From Aphidius gifuensis (Eukaryota > Arthropoda > Insecta > Hymenoptera > Braconidae), in NCBI RefSeq assembly GCF_014905175.1, contig NC_057792.1:1674001-1738000 (forward strand): a DNA stretch of 64,000 nucleotides, in the 5' to 3' direction. The number at the start of each line of letters is the position of its first letter. Within the stretch, counting starts at the first letter, position 1. Position numbers and translations under genes: made by a program. Shown here piece after piece: positions 40,138 to 51,967 of this stretch. Under the pieces are notes generated by a model, which was not told the DNA's origin, ran no database searches, and worked only from the letters and a program-made list of their open reading frames with translations.

Positions 40138-43043
40138 ATGTATTATATATTATTTTTACTACTTGGTGTTTTAAATAATTCAAACGGTTTTGAAAATATA
40201 TCTAAATACAGTTTTCCACCAGTGATAAATTATTATACAAATGTTTTAACGACATTATTTAATGGCACTAATCATTCAATTGAATTCATGGAAAATGAAG
40301 TTGATCAAATTGATCGTCATTCAGTTGCTTGTGATAATTTATTCAATATGTTTTTGAGTGAACAACATTCAAATACTTGGGCTAATTATGACGGTGAATT
40401 TTTATCAAATTTTTTACAATCAATGATTCAGATTAATAATTATTTTGATGATGATTTAAATAATATAACGAATTTATTAAATAAAAAAGACAAGAGTTCT
40501 GATTTTTTAAACGTTACTGCTGAATATTTTGCTGTTGATAAACTTTGTGGACAATTATTTGACAATTGGTTGAATAAATTACAAATTGATACACGAAAAT
40601 CCGATCTATATGATAAATTTTTTGTATCAATGTTGGTATTTAATAAACACACTGTCAATAAAAATATTGAAAGAATTTTAATTAGTCGTTTGAACGAATC
40701 AACTGAATCAATAAATAATAAAATTCAAAAAGTTTTTAATAGTTGTGTTAAATGTGGTAAATTATACGACATATTGTTGGATAATAAAAATTCAACAACT
40801 CGAAATGATTATCATGATAAATTATCATTATCAAAATTTTTAATATCAATGATAATTTTAAATAAAAATATGAGACATGTTGGAGAAAAAAAAATCGAAG
40901 GTACATATTCAGTTGATAATGTTGATATGGAAAAAGATATGATACAACCAATAATATTTTTGGATGAATTACAAAAAAATGAATATCAAAAAGATCAAGA
41001 TTTAATTTTTGATTTAAAAAAATCAATAAAGTTCATGAGTATGATTCATCAAAAACTTAAGGTAGTATTTTGTTCATTTAATCATTTTAAAATATGTATT
41101 TAAAAATGTTTTTTTATTTTTAAAAGATACGAAAAAATATGGAGTGTAATAATGGGTTATCAATTCAACAACTTTTGTACTCTGCATACAACTGTATATC
41201 GTTGACTGCATTTAATAGCTACTCAATGATTTTATCTGCATACCAAGCCTACTCACCAATAATTCGAGGTAAAAAAAAATAATTTTTTTTTATTACCAAT
41301 CAGAGAGTGTCCACATTATCAGCTTATTTTATTTTATTTTTTTTTTATATTCTTATCTTTATTTCTATTTTAAATTTTTTTTAGATAATTTTTCAACCTT
41401 TATGACTGAACAAAAACGTACCGAATTGTTAAATACACTGATAATTATTGCAAATCAGTCAGCAGATGTAATGGCAAATGAAAAAAAATTTATTCGTCGA
41501 TGTGATCCAGATAATTATCAAGAAGGTGTTAATTATGAACGATTAAAATATTTTATGCATACAAATGTCATTGGACTTGACTATATTTCACGTATTTTTG
41601 CACTACAAAAATATGAAAGCTGTTCAAGTGTACCAAGTTTCATATCACCAAGAGTATATTATGAAAGATTTAAATGCTCTGGAATTATTCGTGATTGCAA
41701 ATTTTTTGATCTTGATAAAATATGTTTTTCGGTAAGTAAATAAAATTATTTTTCATCTAAATTAATCACACAATAATATCTAATGTCTTTTTTTGTTTTT
41801 AAATTTTTTTCCAGAATAATACTGATGATTCTCGACACTACCAATCATTTAAGGCTAAAAATGGAGAGGTATTTGGTCAATGGACACCAAATTGTACTGG
41901 TGATAATCTTGTTGATTATCAATATGTATCACAAGTAACTACTCATAATTTTGGTACTACTGGTATTTTAACTGGTGGACCAAAATCAACCAGATCATGG
42001 GATATATGTGCTTGTACATGTGATGACATTTGGAATTCAAAAACAACGCGATATATTAGTCTTCAAGAAGTTCGTGCAAAAAATCATCAAGGGTATATTT
42101 AATTAATCATATATATCTTAATAAAAAATTAATTATCATTTTTTTTCTGCAGAGTTGTAACAGGAATTAAATTTGGAATTGACAATGGTGTAATTGTTTT
42201 AAATATACGTGTTGGAATAATTGATAATTACGTTGTAAATTCAAAAATGGAAGGATGGAATTCAACATTTGTTTTGAGAACAAATAGTAATGGTAGTCAG
42301 CCAAATGTCACACAATTTATTAACAAAAATGAAACTCATTTGTTCAAAAGTATTGGTCTTGATTATAATTATAGAAATTTTTTGTTAAACACTGTTGTTG
42401 GTCCTCCTGGAACCGTCGTTCAAGGTCGAAATTTCTTTTAAAAAAAAACCATTTTTCTCAATTCAATATAACAAACATATTTATATTAATTTTTTTTAAT
42501 GATTAGGTGTTAGATTTAAAGCTTGTCAAGATGGAATATCAATTGATGTTCTTGCAACAAAAATTAATAATGAGGGTCAAGTATTATCATCAACTTCACG
42601 CTGGTACTCAGCATGTGACAATCAATTAAAACGGTAAAATTATCATTATTCTTTTTGCAATTTAATAAATGTATTTTTAAATTTTAAATAAATAAAATGA
42701 TTATTGGTTTAGAGAGGAAGTTAAAATTCCAGCAAATGCTGATGTACCAACAAAATCAAATTTACCAAATACATTGTTCACCAGCAACAAGGAAAATACT
42801 TTTATTAAATTTCAAACAACTGACTGGACAGCTGATGCAAGTCAAACTATTGTGCCATTTTTTGATACTCAAGAAATTATCACGAGTCCATCAGCACCAT
42901 TGTCAGGCATTGGAACATTTTATAAAAGTCATAATAAATCTGGTGGTTTTATTGCTCTTCAATTATTAACATTTGATTACAATGAACTTATGACAAGCCA
43001 TTACATCAAATATAATCTTGAAAAATTATCAACAATCACCTAG
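40138..43043 (+). CDS. Gene B: secreted DUF4803-like paralogue of gene A, 806 aa, seven exons
   Basis: Exons 40138-41061, 41127-41268, 41385-41731, 41815-42092, 42153-42424, 42507-42633 and 42713-43043 join in phase to 2421 nt; introns are 60-116 nt. A signal peptide (about 17 residues) opens the protein. Exon 1 (308 aa) is 140 aa longer than in gene A and holds three related units of about 70 aa centred on Cys65, Cys137 and Cys206 (C-x-x-L-F/Y about 23-31 residues before FLxSMI/FFVSML). From exon 2 on it matches gene A exon by exon: YNCISLTAFN, IIIA and RCDP, CACTCDD, VVTGI, FQTTDWTAD, VPFFDTQ, SHNKSGGF. The intron gene A has after CDPKIYKEG is absent. The fifth donor is CAAG followed by GTCGAA, weak but required by phase and homology. 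Function is unknown; likely secreted. DUF4803 membership is from memory. Confidence 0.87.
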
Positions 43044-43109
43044 AACAAATGGCTCAATTGAAAATGAAAAATATAGTCATCATTTAGTGATGGACTTGAT
43101 ATTTTTAAA

Positions 43110-43115
43110 AATAAA
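43110..43115 (+). terminator. Candidate poly(A) signal of gene B
   Basis: AATAAA 67 bp after the gene B stop codon, in TTTAAAAATAAAAATAATT. Plausible but weak evidence given the AT content. Confidence 0.3.
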
Positions 43116-46100
43116 AATAATTATTTAACCACTTCCTTAAATGGACATTCTTTTTCTTTTTTTTTTCTTTTCGTTAAATTTATTTTTAGTTGAGCTGAGG
43201 TCAATCAGATAATAGCATATTATTTATCTGTATTTTTTAAATAATTTTTTTTTTAATTTATTGATTCCTAAGAATTGTGATAATTTTTTTTTTTTTAATT
43301 ATCATTAGTAGGCGTATCTATTAGTATCTATTTAATGATTAAAATTTAAAACATTTTTCGGTCAATACAGGTGTTTTTTAGAATAGAAAAAGAAAAAAAA
43401 AAAAACATTCACAATTTTCTATTTTATATTATTTATGTTGCTTGATGTTTAAATTAGTTTTCTTTTTTATGTACTTGTTATGATCAACAAAATATTTAAT
43501 TGAGTAAAAAAAAAAATTTTAATACAATACAGATTTTAGGTAAAGCTAAAAATGTTATATCAAATTGTAAAAAACATTGATTAATTTTATTTCTGATTTC
43601 ATCTTTGACCCTTTAAAAATTAAGTATAATTCACGTTATTACAAAATTGTATATGCAATATTTTTTAAATATATATTTTATGTTTGTATCGTGTGCTAGA
43701 TGATATAGTTAAAAATCAGCACCATTGTAATTCACGATTTGCACGAGTGTCCTTGCAAACGATAATCGTGCTTAAAAATCCACCTTTGAAAAGAGTCATG
43801 CAAGTGGCTTGTAGAATGCCATGATCCATGCTTAATTGAAACGTTATTATGAAACTTTTGACCTACATTTTTCAAAGAAAGTAATAAAACAAAATGAAAA
43901 ATTAAAAAATGAATTAATTAGTAAATTATTTAATCAATATTTGAATATATTTTACAATTATTTTGTTAATTTTTGATTGAAGATGATCAACATTTATTAC
44001 GTTTAAAACACAATATTAAATTTGATAAATCATATTACCATTAAAGTCTAATATTATTTTGTAATATGGCATTCAATTGATTTGTCTTATCTTGCTTTAT
44101 TTTCTACTTGTGTTTAAAATTGCCTGGCGGGGTTGATGTCTGTATATATCATTTCATAACAATCAAGTATCAAAGTATATTTATCTCTTCAATAATATAT
44201 GTATATCCAAATCACTCTGTATTCTCGAAACTCTAATATTAAATCTCAACACTTTAATGATTGTTTCAAAATAATAATAGTTATAATCACTTGTTAGTCA
44301 ATATTATTGATTAAATCAATTCAATAAATATCAAATAACAAATATAATTGCTTGAAAAAATATTATTATTAAAAAAATTACTTCAAGCAATATTTTACTT
44401 AATTTATTTTCATAATGAAAAAATAAAAAATAAATTAAATTAATCTCAACTACCATTATCAAGTACTAAATAATTTTCTATATTGTTTTTTTTTTTTTAG
44501 GTGAATTATTTGAACGGCTAATTTTGAACCAAGTATGCAAGTCAATGTGTACATTTTTTTTCTTGTGATAATTTTAGTTTTTTAAATTTTTTTTTTTCGA
44601 GGTTTTTAATCAGGGCCACTATGCTAATTGGTTGTGGAACATGTAGGTAACTGGGGGTCGAGTATAGCTAAGTTGCAAAAAAAAAAAAAAAAAAAGTAAA
44701 ATAATATTATGAGAGGTACGGGAGGAAAAGAGGATTGGAGCTTTTTTTTTTTCTAAAAAAAAAGCTGGATGATGGGAGTAAAGGGGTTGTTGAAGAGGAA
44801 AGAAATACTCTCTCGGTATTTCCGACACTCTGATATCGATCCTTCTCCTCTTTTCCCTCTTTCTTCACAACGATATATGTATTTCTTGATAAATGTTCGC
44901 CCAGGATGTACCCCTGGATTTTTCAAGTGGTGAGTGAACCTTACACTATTTTAAAATACAACTTTAACCCTCTAATTTATTTATTTATTAATTTTTTTTT
45001 TTTTTTATCTCTTTCACAACACTACATTATACTTTCATAGATAAATTTTATTATTACAAATTCCATGTTAAATAAAAATGTAAAAAATTATCTAGAATAA
45101 TGGCTGAACAATGTAACAAATAATAAAAATTAAAAAAAAAAAATTCTAGATAACAATGTGAAAACAAGTAAAAACAAAAGATAATAGAAGCTTATTTTTT
45201 TTTCTACTCTTTTAACAGTATATAAAAATTTATTAAATATTAAAAAAGAAAAAAAATATAATAAAAATACAATAGTTAATTATTTAAATTTATAATTGAT
45301 GTTAAAAATGAAAAAATATAAAAAAATAATAATTCAAATATTGACAATTGATGATAAATGAAATTGAATGTTATTGAATTTTGAAATTCTGTTTGTTGAA
45401 TCGCATGCTGAATGGCCATTTTACGTGTATATTCGGTGAATTGGCAAATTTTGTAATGAACAAAAGCATTTGTGGTTACAATTCCAAGTGAACAAGATAC
45501 ACATATAACCAGAGTAATGATAAAGAAGGATAAATGGATAACAAAGGACCAAGTAAAATTATTATAATTGAATATGTAAAGGTTAAATTTTGCCTCTTTT
45601 CTCTTTCATCCACCACCACCATCACCAGCTTCACCACACAATTTCAGGTGTTTCTTTACATGTCCATGTATAAGCCATGATTTAAAAAATTTAATTATCA
45701 TTAGTTTGAATAGTAGAAACTTTGAAATATTTAACCTTGCTTGACAATCAATACATAAAATCATAAAAATATATATTTGAACAAATGATAATTGCTATGA
45801 TTCATGCAACAATGCAAAACATTTCTGATACATAACAAATAACATGAACATATCAACAAATAACTCAGCAACACCAATCAACAATTTTCAACTTTTTAAA
45901 TATTATTTAATTATTATAAATATATTTTTATTTATTGTTATAAAAGTTTTTTAATTAATTTATCAATAAGCTCTTTTTGTAAATTATACAAATTTTTTTT
46001 CTGTATAAATAATGTAATTTTTTTTACATTATAAAACAATAAAAATTCATAAAATATTTATGTTGATTTGAAGAATATTAATATTATCTTTTTGTTGATA

Positions 46101-47890
46101 TTATTACTATCTATTTTTGTGAAACATAAAAAATTAAAAGAATAAAATTAAATCATACTGTAAAAAAATGTAATTATGATTTTTTTTTTTTTTCATTTTG
46201 TAATTAATGTGTTTTTGTGGTTTTATGAATAAAAATATATATTATTCTTGCATTTCAAACTATTTATTGAATCATACATTAACCGGTTATAATTTTTTTT
46301 TTTTTTTGCTTTTTTATTCTTGACATTTATAAAAAAAAAAAAGATAATTTTTTATTTTTATTTATATTATATGCTCTTTGTTATTCCCTGGAGATGAAAT
46401 TCCGGTTATTATCCAATGTGTTGGGAGGACACTCGAATTTATTTGAACGAAAAAAAAAAAAGTAATAGAGTAGGGGTTTCGAAAAAAAAAAAAAAAAAAA
46501 AAATGTTGAATGAGAAAGAAGAAAATTATATTGGATGAAAAAGAGTGAGAGATAAATTAAAAAAAGAAAAATGGTTTGGCAAAAATAGAAAAAAATATAA
46601 AAAATAAAATTTGCATCTAGTTTTTATACTGAACGCGTCGCGACGCCTTCCAAGCTCATCCCTACTATATTTTTTTCTTGCCAAGAGGATGCTTTTGTCG
46701 TATTCTGCATGCATTTTTATTGCTAGTCGATTCAAAAACTTCCTCTATTTATAAGTTGAAATAAAAAAGAAATATTTAAATATATTGAAATATGTTTATT
46801 TATTGATTTAAAAATTACCAATTGCTTTGAATTATTAAAGCATTAAATCAATAAATTGAGAATATATTATTGTTAATTAAAAATTATTATACAGTTCAAA
46901 TTTTATAAAATAAAATATATAAAGAATTGCGTACATGATTGAGTATTATTTCTTCTATTTTATATCGATAAAACTCGTTAGGATAAATATAATTTTTTAA
47001 ATTGAATTATTTTCTTCAAATTGATTGTTATATTTTCCCCAATTTTAAACAACACCATTTAGCAGCCAATTAACAATATTGCACAATAATATAAATAAAA
47101 AATAATTTCTTTGAATAAAAAAAAAATCATAACGTTAATTACAGTAAATACAATTTTTAATATATTAGAAATTTTGATTGTTTATGTAAAAAAATGTTTA
47201 ATAAATTGTATTTATTATTGTTTTTTGTTTTACAAAATTTTTTAAGGCAGATAAACATTTTTTTTCTTTACGTAGAGGCTTGAATTATAATCATTAATCA
47301 TGTTTTTTAAATAGTACACAACTTGAACAATGAAAACAATGATGAAATTTTTTTTTTTAAGAAATATAATAATATTAAAATAATTATAATAAGATAATCA
47401 CTATTCGAACGAACGCAGCTTAACAAGGACTAGGCACTCAAGGCTCAAAAGAGCCTTGTCAGCAGGCAACACGCATTCGACGTGTCCTTTTTTTTTTTGT
47501 TTATTATTATTCATTCTTTCCTTCTTTTAATATTAACCATTATTATTAATACTCATATCTAATATTTCGAATAAAATTATATTTAAAATTATGCATTTAA
47601 CACAGGGAAATAATTGACCAGCAAAGTAGCCATTAAAATGTTCACATAACACACCAAATAATTACGTTAATAATTAAGTTCAATATTACGAAGCTTGTTT
47701 ACGTAATCACAGCATTTCTTCGATAATTAATTAATTTTTTTTTTTCTTTTAAATCAACAAAAACAAAGATAGAAGAAATAAAAAAAACTTACAGTAATTA
47801 TTTGTAATTGTTTTTTCTATATAGGCACTTTGTTTTTTTTTTTTTTTGTTTTTCTTCTTATTTTTGTTATTTTTTTTTTTACACTTGAAG
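43116..47890. other. Spacer between gene B and Shroom, including Shroom 3'UTR
   Basis: No coding region supported. Complex patches lie at about 43715-43860, 44480-44900, 45380-45660 and 46620-46745. The right end (roughly 47500-47890) is probably the minus-strand Shroom 3'UTR: TTTATT at 47500-47505 reads AATAAA on that strand, about 390 nt past the stop. A 20 nt perfect hairpin follows at 47439-47458. Confidence 0.4.
47439..47458. repeat. Perfect hairpin, 8 bp stem and AAAA loop
   Basis: CAAGGCTC-AAAA-GAGCCTTG, in an unusually G+C-rich 90 bp stretch. It lies just beyond a possible Shroom poly(A) signal on the minus strand. It could act in RNA 3' end formation, be part of a repeat, or be chance. 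Confidence 0.4.
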
Positions 47891-50800
47891 TTAGCTTATA
47901 GCTTCTTTTAATGCAGCAAGTTGTTCTTCACCAAGTTTAACTTTATCCTGAATTTCACGACCATCCATTATTAATTTTGTTTTCATATTAATAAAATGTT
48001 GGTAATCAGCAAATTCATCATCATTCAGGTATTTTAATAGTATTGATGATACATTAACACTTCTTTTATCAATATTTATTTTTAATATTTTAGCTTCTTC
48101 AAGTTGTTCCAGTAATTTATCTCTTTTACTTTCCAATATTTTCTGTAGAAATAAAATCAATTTTTCGTTAGTAAAAGTTTATGTAAAGTTTAAATTATTA
48201 TAAATTAAGTAAACTTACTTTTTCTGGATGATCATCAGACATTCCATAGAGTGCATTTTCAGCTCTTGCAAGTCTACCACTTAGTCCAAGTAATAAACTA
48301 GTTATTTTACCAATTTCTTCAATATGTAAACGAAATTTTGATGATTCAACTGGTCTTGCAACTGCTGATATTTTAGTTGTTACTTTAGCACCAAGTGCAT
48401 CATTCATTTCTACTTCTTCTTTCACAGCCTCTTGTTCAGCACGTAAAACAATAACTTTACGATCCAACCTGAGTACAAGTTCCTCCTTGAAAAAAAATTT
48501 AAATCAAATATTAATAAACAATTTCACAATATTCCCTCAAAAGATTTAAATCATTTAAACTTACCTTTTTCTGTCTAAGATCAAGATTATCAATGTTGGA
48601 TTGAATTGAAATTTCATCACTGGCATTTTTAATATCAACATCAGTAACATCTCTTGAATATCTCGTTAAAAATTTAGCTTTACTTTCAGATATTGTAAAA
48701 TATGCTGAAGTAGGTGACAAAGGACCACTTGTGGCTTTTTCATTAATTGGTGATGTTGGCATTGTGTCATTTCTAGAGAACAAAATAAATATACTATTAA
48801 TATAATCATTATTTATTGACAAAAGAAATATTTATCACATGTTGACAAAAGATATTTGCAAAAAATAAAACTTATCAAATGTCAATAACGTTTTTTTTTT
48901 ATAGATAAACAAATATCAAGATGAGATTTAGACTTTTGAGTATGCTTGATATCTAAAATGATAAATTACGTCATGATATATTGTAATAATGATTCATTCG
49001 ATTAAACAATGTACCAGGTGGAACAGGATATACAAATCACAAATTATTATTATTATTATTATCTTTTTTTTATATTTTTAATCAACGATAAAATTAATCA
49101 TCTGATCAGTTTGAAGTTTGAGATGTAACTGTTTTACGAGTTGCATTTAGAACAGTGAAAAGTCCTGAAATATTATACCCTCTCTTGATTTTTTTTCTAC
49201 ATATAACACCGTTGACAATATCATTTATTGCGTAATTATTATTATTTTTTCTTTTATTATTTATTTTTCCCAACGGTTGTTGAGATTTCACTTTCTCCAT
49301 CGAAACCCCCACAATCAAATAAGCAAGCTATTCACGCGTAATATTATAACACATGAAAAATACACAGTGAGAAATCAACAATAATAAAATGAATAATTAA
49401 AAATAATTAAACAAAAAAAATACATCAAATAGAATTTAAAAATAATTTGAATAAATTATAAATTTAATGACAAATTTTATATATTAAAAATTCATATTTT
49501 TATAAATTTAATTTGAAAGTAAATTAATTGATAAAATGTGTATTTTTTTTTTAATATAAAATTATATTTTTTTAGTGATAGAAAGGTCATTAACGGTCAA
49601 TTAATTTTACATCAATTTCGAGGTCATTATTTCTTTGAAAATTTAAATTATAATTTTAATTTTTTTTCATGATATTGTGTGGGTTTATAATCTCTTTTCA
49701 GATCGAATGTTCATCTGATTGATTAATTATCAATACAATATGAAAATAAAATAATAAAAAACAATCTTCATTGTGAAATTGTTAACAATGCTTTGTTTTT
49801 TTAATGTGTTATTATTGTTTATGATTTTTTATTTGTTAACCTACGCAAATTTTATTGTTTAGAATGGAAAAAAAATTAAAAATACGAGTGGGAAAATTAG
49901 TACTTACTTCCTGTCGTCTTCAGTATCATTATCCAGCGATGAAGATGTTGATGCTGGACGTTGTAAACGTGATTGTAATGTTGACTCAACCCTGAATAAA
50001 CCTGTTACATAGTCTCTTGGTTTTTTGTGTTCTGGTGCTGGCACTGATGAAAAAAAAAATATTAAAAAAATTAATTGACATGTCATTAAAATTAATTTTT
50101 ATTTAATATATATTTTAGAAAATATAAATAGAAAATTTCGTCATTAAAAAATATATTAATTAATTTTTTTTCGAAATTCAAAAACAATAGAAAATTTAAA
50201 TTCAATAATATAGAAATTTTTTTTTTATGTCAACATAATTTTTGTATTTTTTAAAAATGTAATATGAGCCTAATCGTTTATGACAAGATAAACAATTTTT
50301 TTTTTTTTCGAATTTCAACTTAAAAAGTAATAAATAAATATAATTTTCTGATCAAATTTATGAAAATGTTATTTGACATTTCTAGAGCATCAATAGAAAC
50401 ATAAGGCTTCATGGAATTTCGAGTACATCGAACTCAAAATAATTGAATAACCCAATTGCTTGATCATGTTAGCTTTCATTAAATCAAGAGATCAATAATG
50501 CGTTAAAATATATTTTTAAAAAACAAATTTAACTATAAAATATAATTTAAATAATTAATTTTATATATTTATAAAATAATAATAATATTACCTAAAATTG
50601 GTGAAAGTTTGTCATTTGGTCCCAACTGATTAACAAGATCTCTACTTAATTCTTCACATTCAATTTCTTCTGGTAATTTTTTTCTACATTCATGTATTAA
50701 ATTAACATAATCATGATTAATAAATGTTTTATCATCATCAATTAAATCAGTTTGTGATGATGCATCTGTTGTTGAATTAATTTTAACAATAATTTCACTA

Positions 50801-51967
50801 CGTTGAACAATTTGTAATCCATCATATCCAAATTGTGATGATGATGATGATAAACACGGTGATTGTTTTCTATCAATTGGTGAATAACTTGGTGATATTG
50901 ATGTTGATGATGATGTTTTTGAATTACTTGATAATGTTGATGATCTTGAACCAAGTGATGATGTTCTACGTAATTTATTTCTAAATATAATATCATTTTG
51001 TGTCCATGTATTATCTGTTTGTGATGGACTTGATATTTTAATACGTGAATTTATTGTATCATCATTATTATTATTTATAATTTGTTCATTTTTTCTAACA
51101 GATATATCATTTATATTTAATTTTGATGTTTTTATTTTTGATTGTTCAATTGTATTACGTGTTGCTGTTGCTGTTGTGGAAGACGACGACGACGATGACA
51201 ACAACGAAGATGATGATGATGATAAACTTGATGTACTATCAGTTACTCTTGATATTGCACCATGTGATTTATTTAATATTGGTGAACGTGGTGGTGATGT
51301 TGATGGTAATGGTGGTATTGATTTATCACAATTATATAAATGACAATTATTTTTTTCAATTCCTTGATTTTTACGATTTAATAATTCAACATTTTTCGAT
51401 GTCATTTCGATTGTCGAACTATTTCTATCACGATAATAATCATCAACACTATAATCATTATATAATTTTGTATTATTTATTGTTTCACATGACACTGTAT
51501 TTTTTCTTCTTTCGATATCATATTTATGATTAATATCATTTAATCCATGAATACTATTTGGTGTTAATTTATCATCATCATCATCATTAATATCATTATT
51601 ATTATTACTATTACTATTATTTATATTTGTAAAATTGTTATTGCTATTGTTATTTTCAAATCTTGTACGTTGTTCAGTTGATTGTAATTTTTTAGTTAAT
51701 TCATTTGATAATTTGCCAATAACTTCAACAGTATGTGCATTTGAATGTTCATCAATCCGATTATTTGATGTATCAATACTGTGTGATTTTGGACGTTCAT
51801 GTTGATGATTATTATATGGTGTAACACGTAATAATACTGGATCATCACGCTGTGATTGCCATTCATCTAGTCTTGCTGTTGGTGACATTGTACGTTTATA
51901 GCTACCTTCAGAATCAGGTGCACCTCTTTCACGACGATATGCCAGATAAGACGCCTTTGAGGTGCTT
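47891..51967 (-). CDS. Shrm: Shroom, last five coding exons with complete ASD2 domain (5' part missing)
   Basis: Exons, 5' to 3' on the minus strand: 51967-50592, 50043-49908, 48772-48565, 48485-48219, 48142-47891 (stop TAA). All junctions keep phase; about 745 residues are encoded. Exon 1 here is a long, Ser/Asn-rich, probably disordered linker ending CEELSRDLVNQLGPNDKL; next comes DYVTGLFRVE, then SPTSAYFTISESKAKFL, followed by the helical LDRKVIVLR, FRLHIEEIGKI, LLLGLSGRLARAENAL and YLNDDEFADYQHF segments. These are the ASD2 hallmarks. In known Shrooms ASD2 forms a coiled coil that binds Rho kinase and directs apical actomyosin contraction. The open exon starts with the last base of a split codon (phase 2), so upstream exons exist; any PDZ- or ASD1-containing 5' exons are not found here. 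Confidence 0.92.
49106..49300 (-). CDS. Candidate small ORF (64 aa) in a Shroom intron
   Basis: This ATG-initiated frame lies inside the 1.1 kb intron between Shroom exons 50043-49908 and 48772-48565, same strand. It starts MEKVKSQQPLGKI, has a Lys/Asn-rich middle (KRKNNNNY), then NDIVNGVICRKKIKRGYNIS, and ends TRKTVTSQTSN. The composition is mixed, with little of the homopolymer typical of chance frames in this window. No domain is recognised. It might be an alternative exon, a nested gene, a decayed retrocopy or chance. Confidence 0.3.
   Translation of the reverse strand: MEKVKSQQPLGKINNKRKNNNNYAINDIVNGVICRKKIKRGYNISGLFTVLNATRKTVTSQTSN
51160..51240 (-). repeat. Trinucleotide-repeat tract coding for poly-Ser in Shroom
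   Basis: Runs of GAC/GAT on the plus strand read as TCA/TCG/TCT serine codons on the minus strand, giving a long Ser tract with a short Leu break. Asn- and Asp-rich tracts encoded at about 51570-51655 have the same origin. They lie in the linker upstream of ASD2 and probably vary in length between strains. Confidence 0.6.

Noticed and set aside
50742..50996. 84-codon minus-strand His-rich frame
   Set aside because: Alternative frame of the trinucleotide-rich Shroom exon, whose main frame is supported by homology.
51123..51533. 136-codon plus-strand frame
   Set aside because: Antisense shadow of the Ser/Asn-rich Shroom exon.
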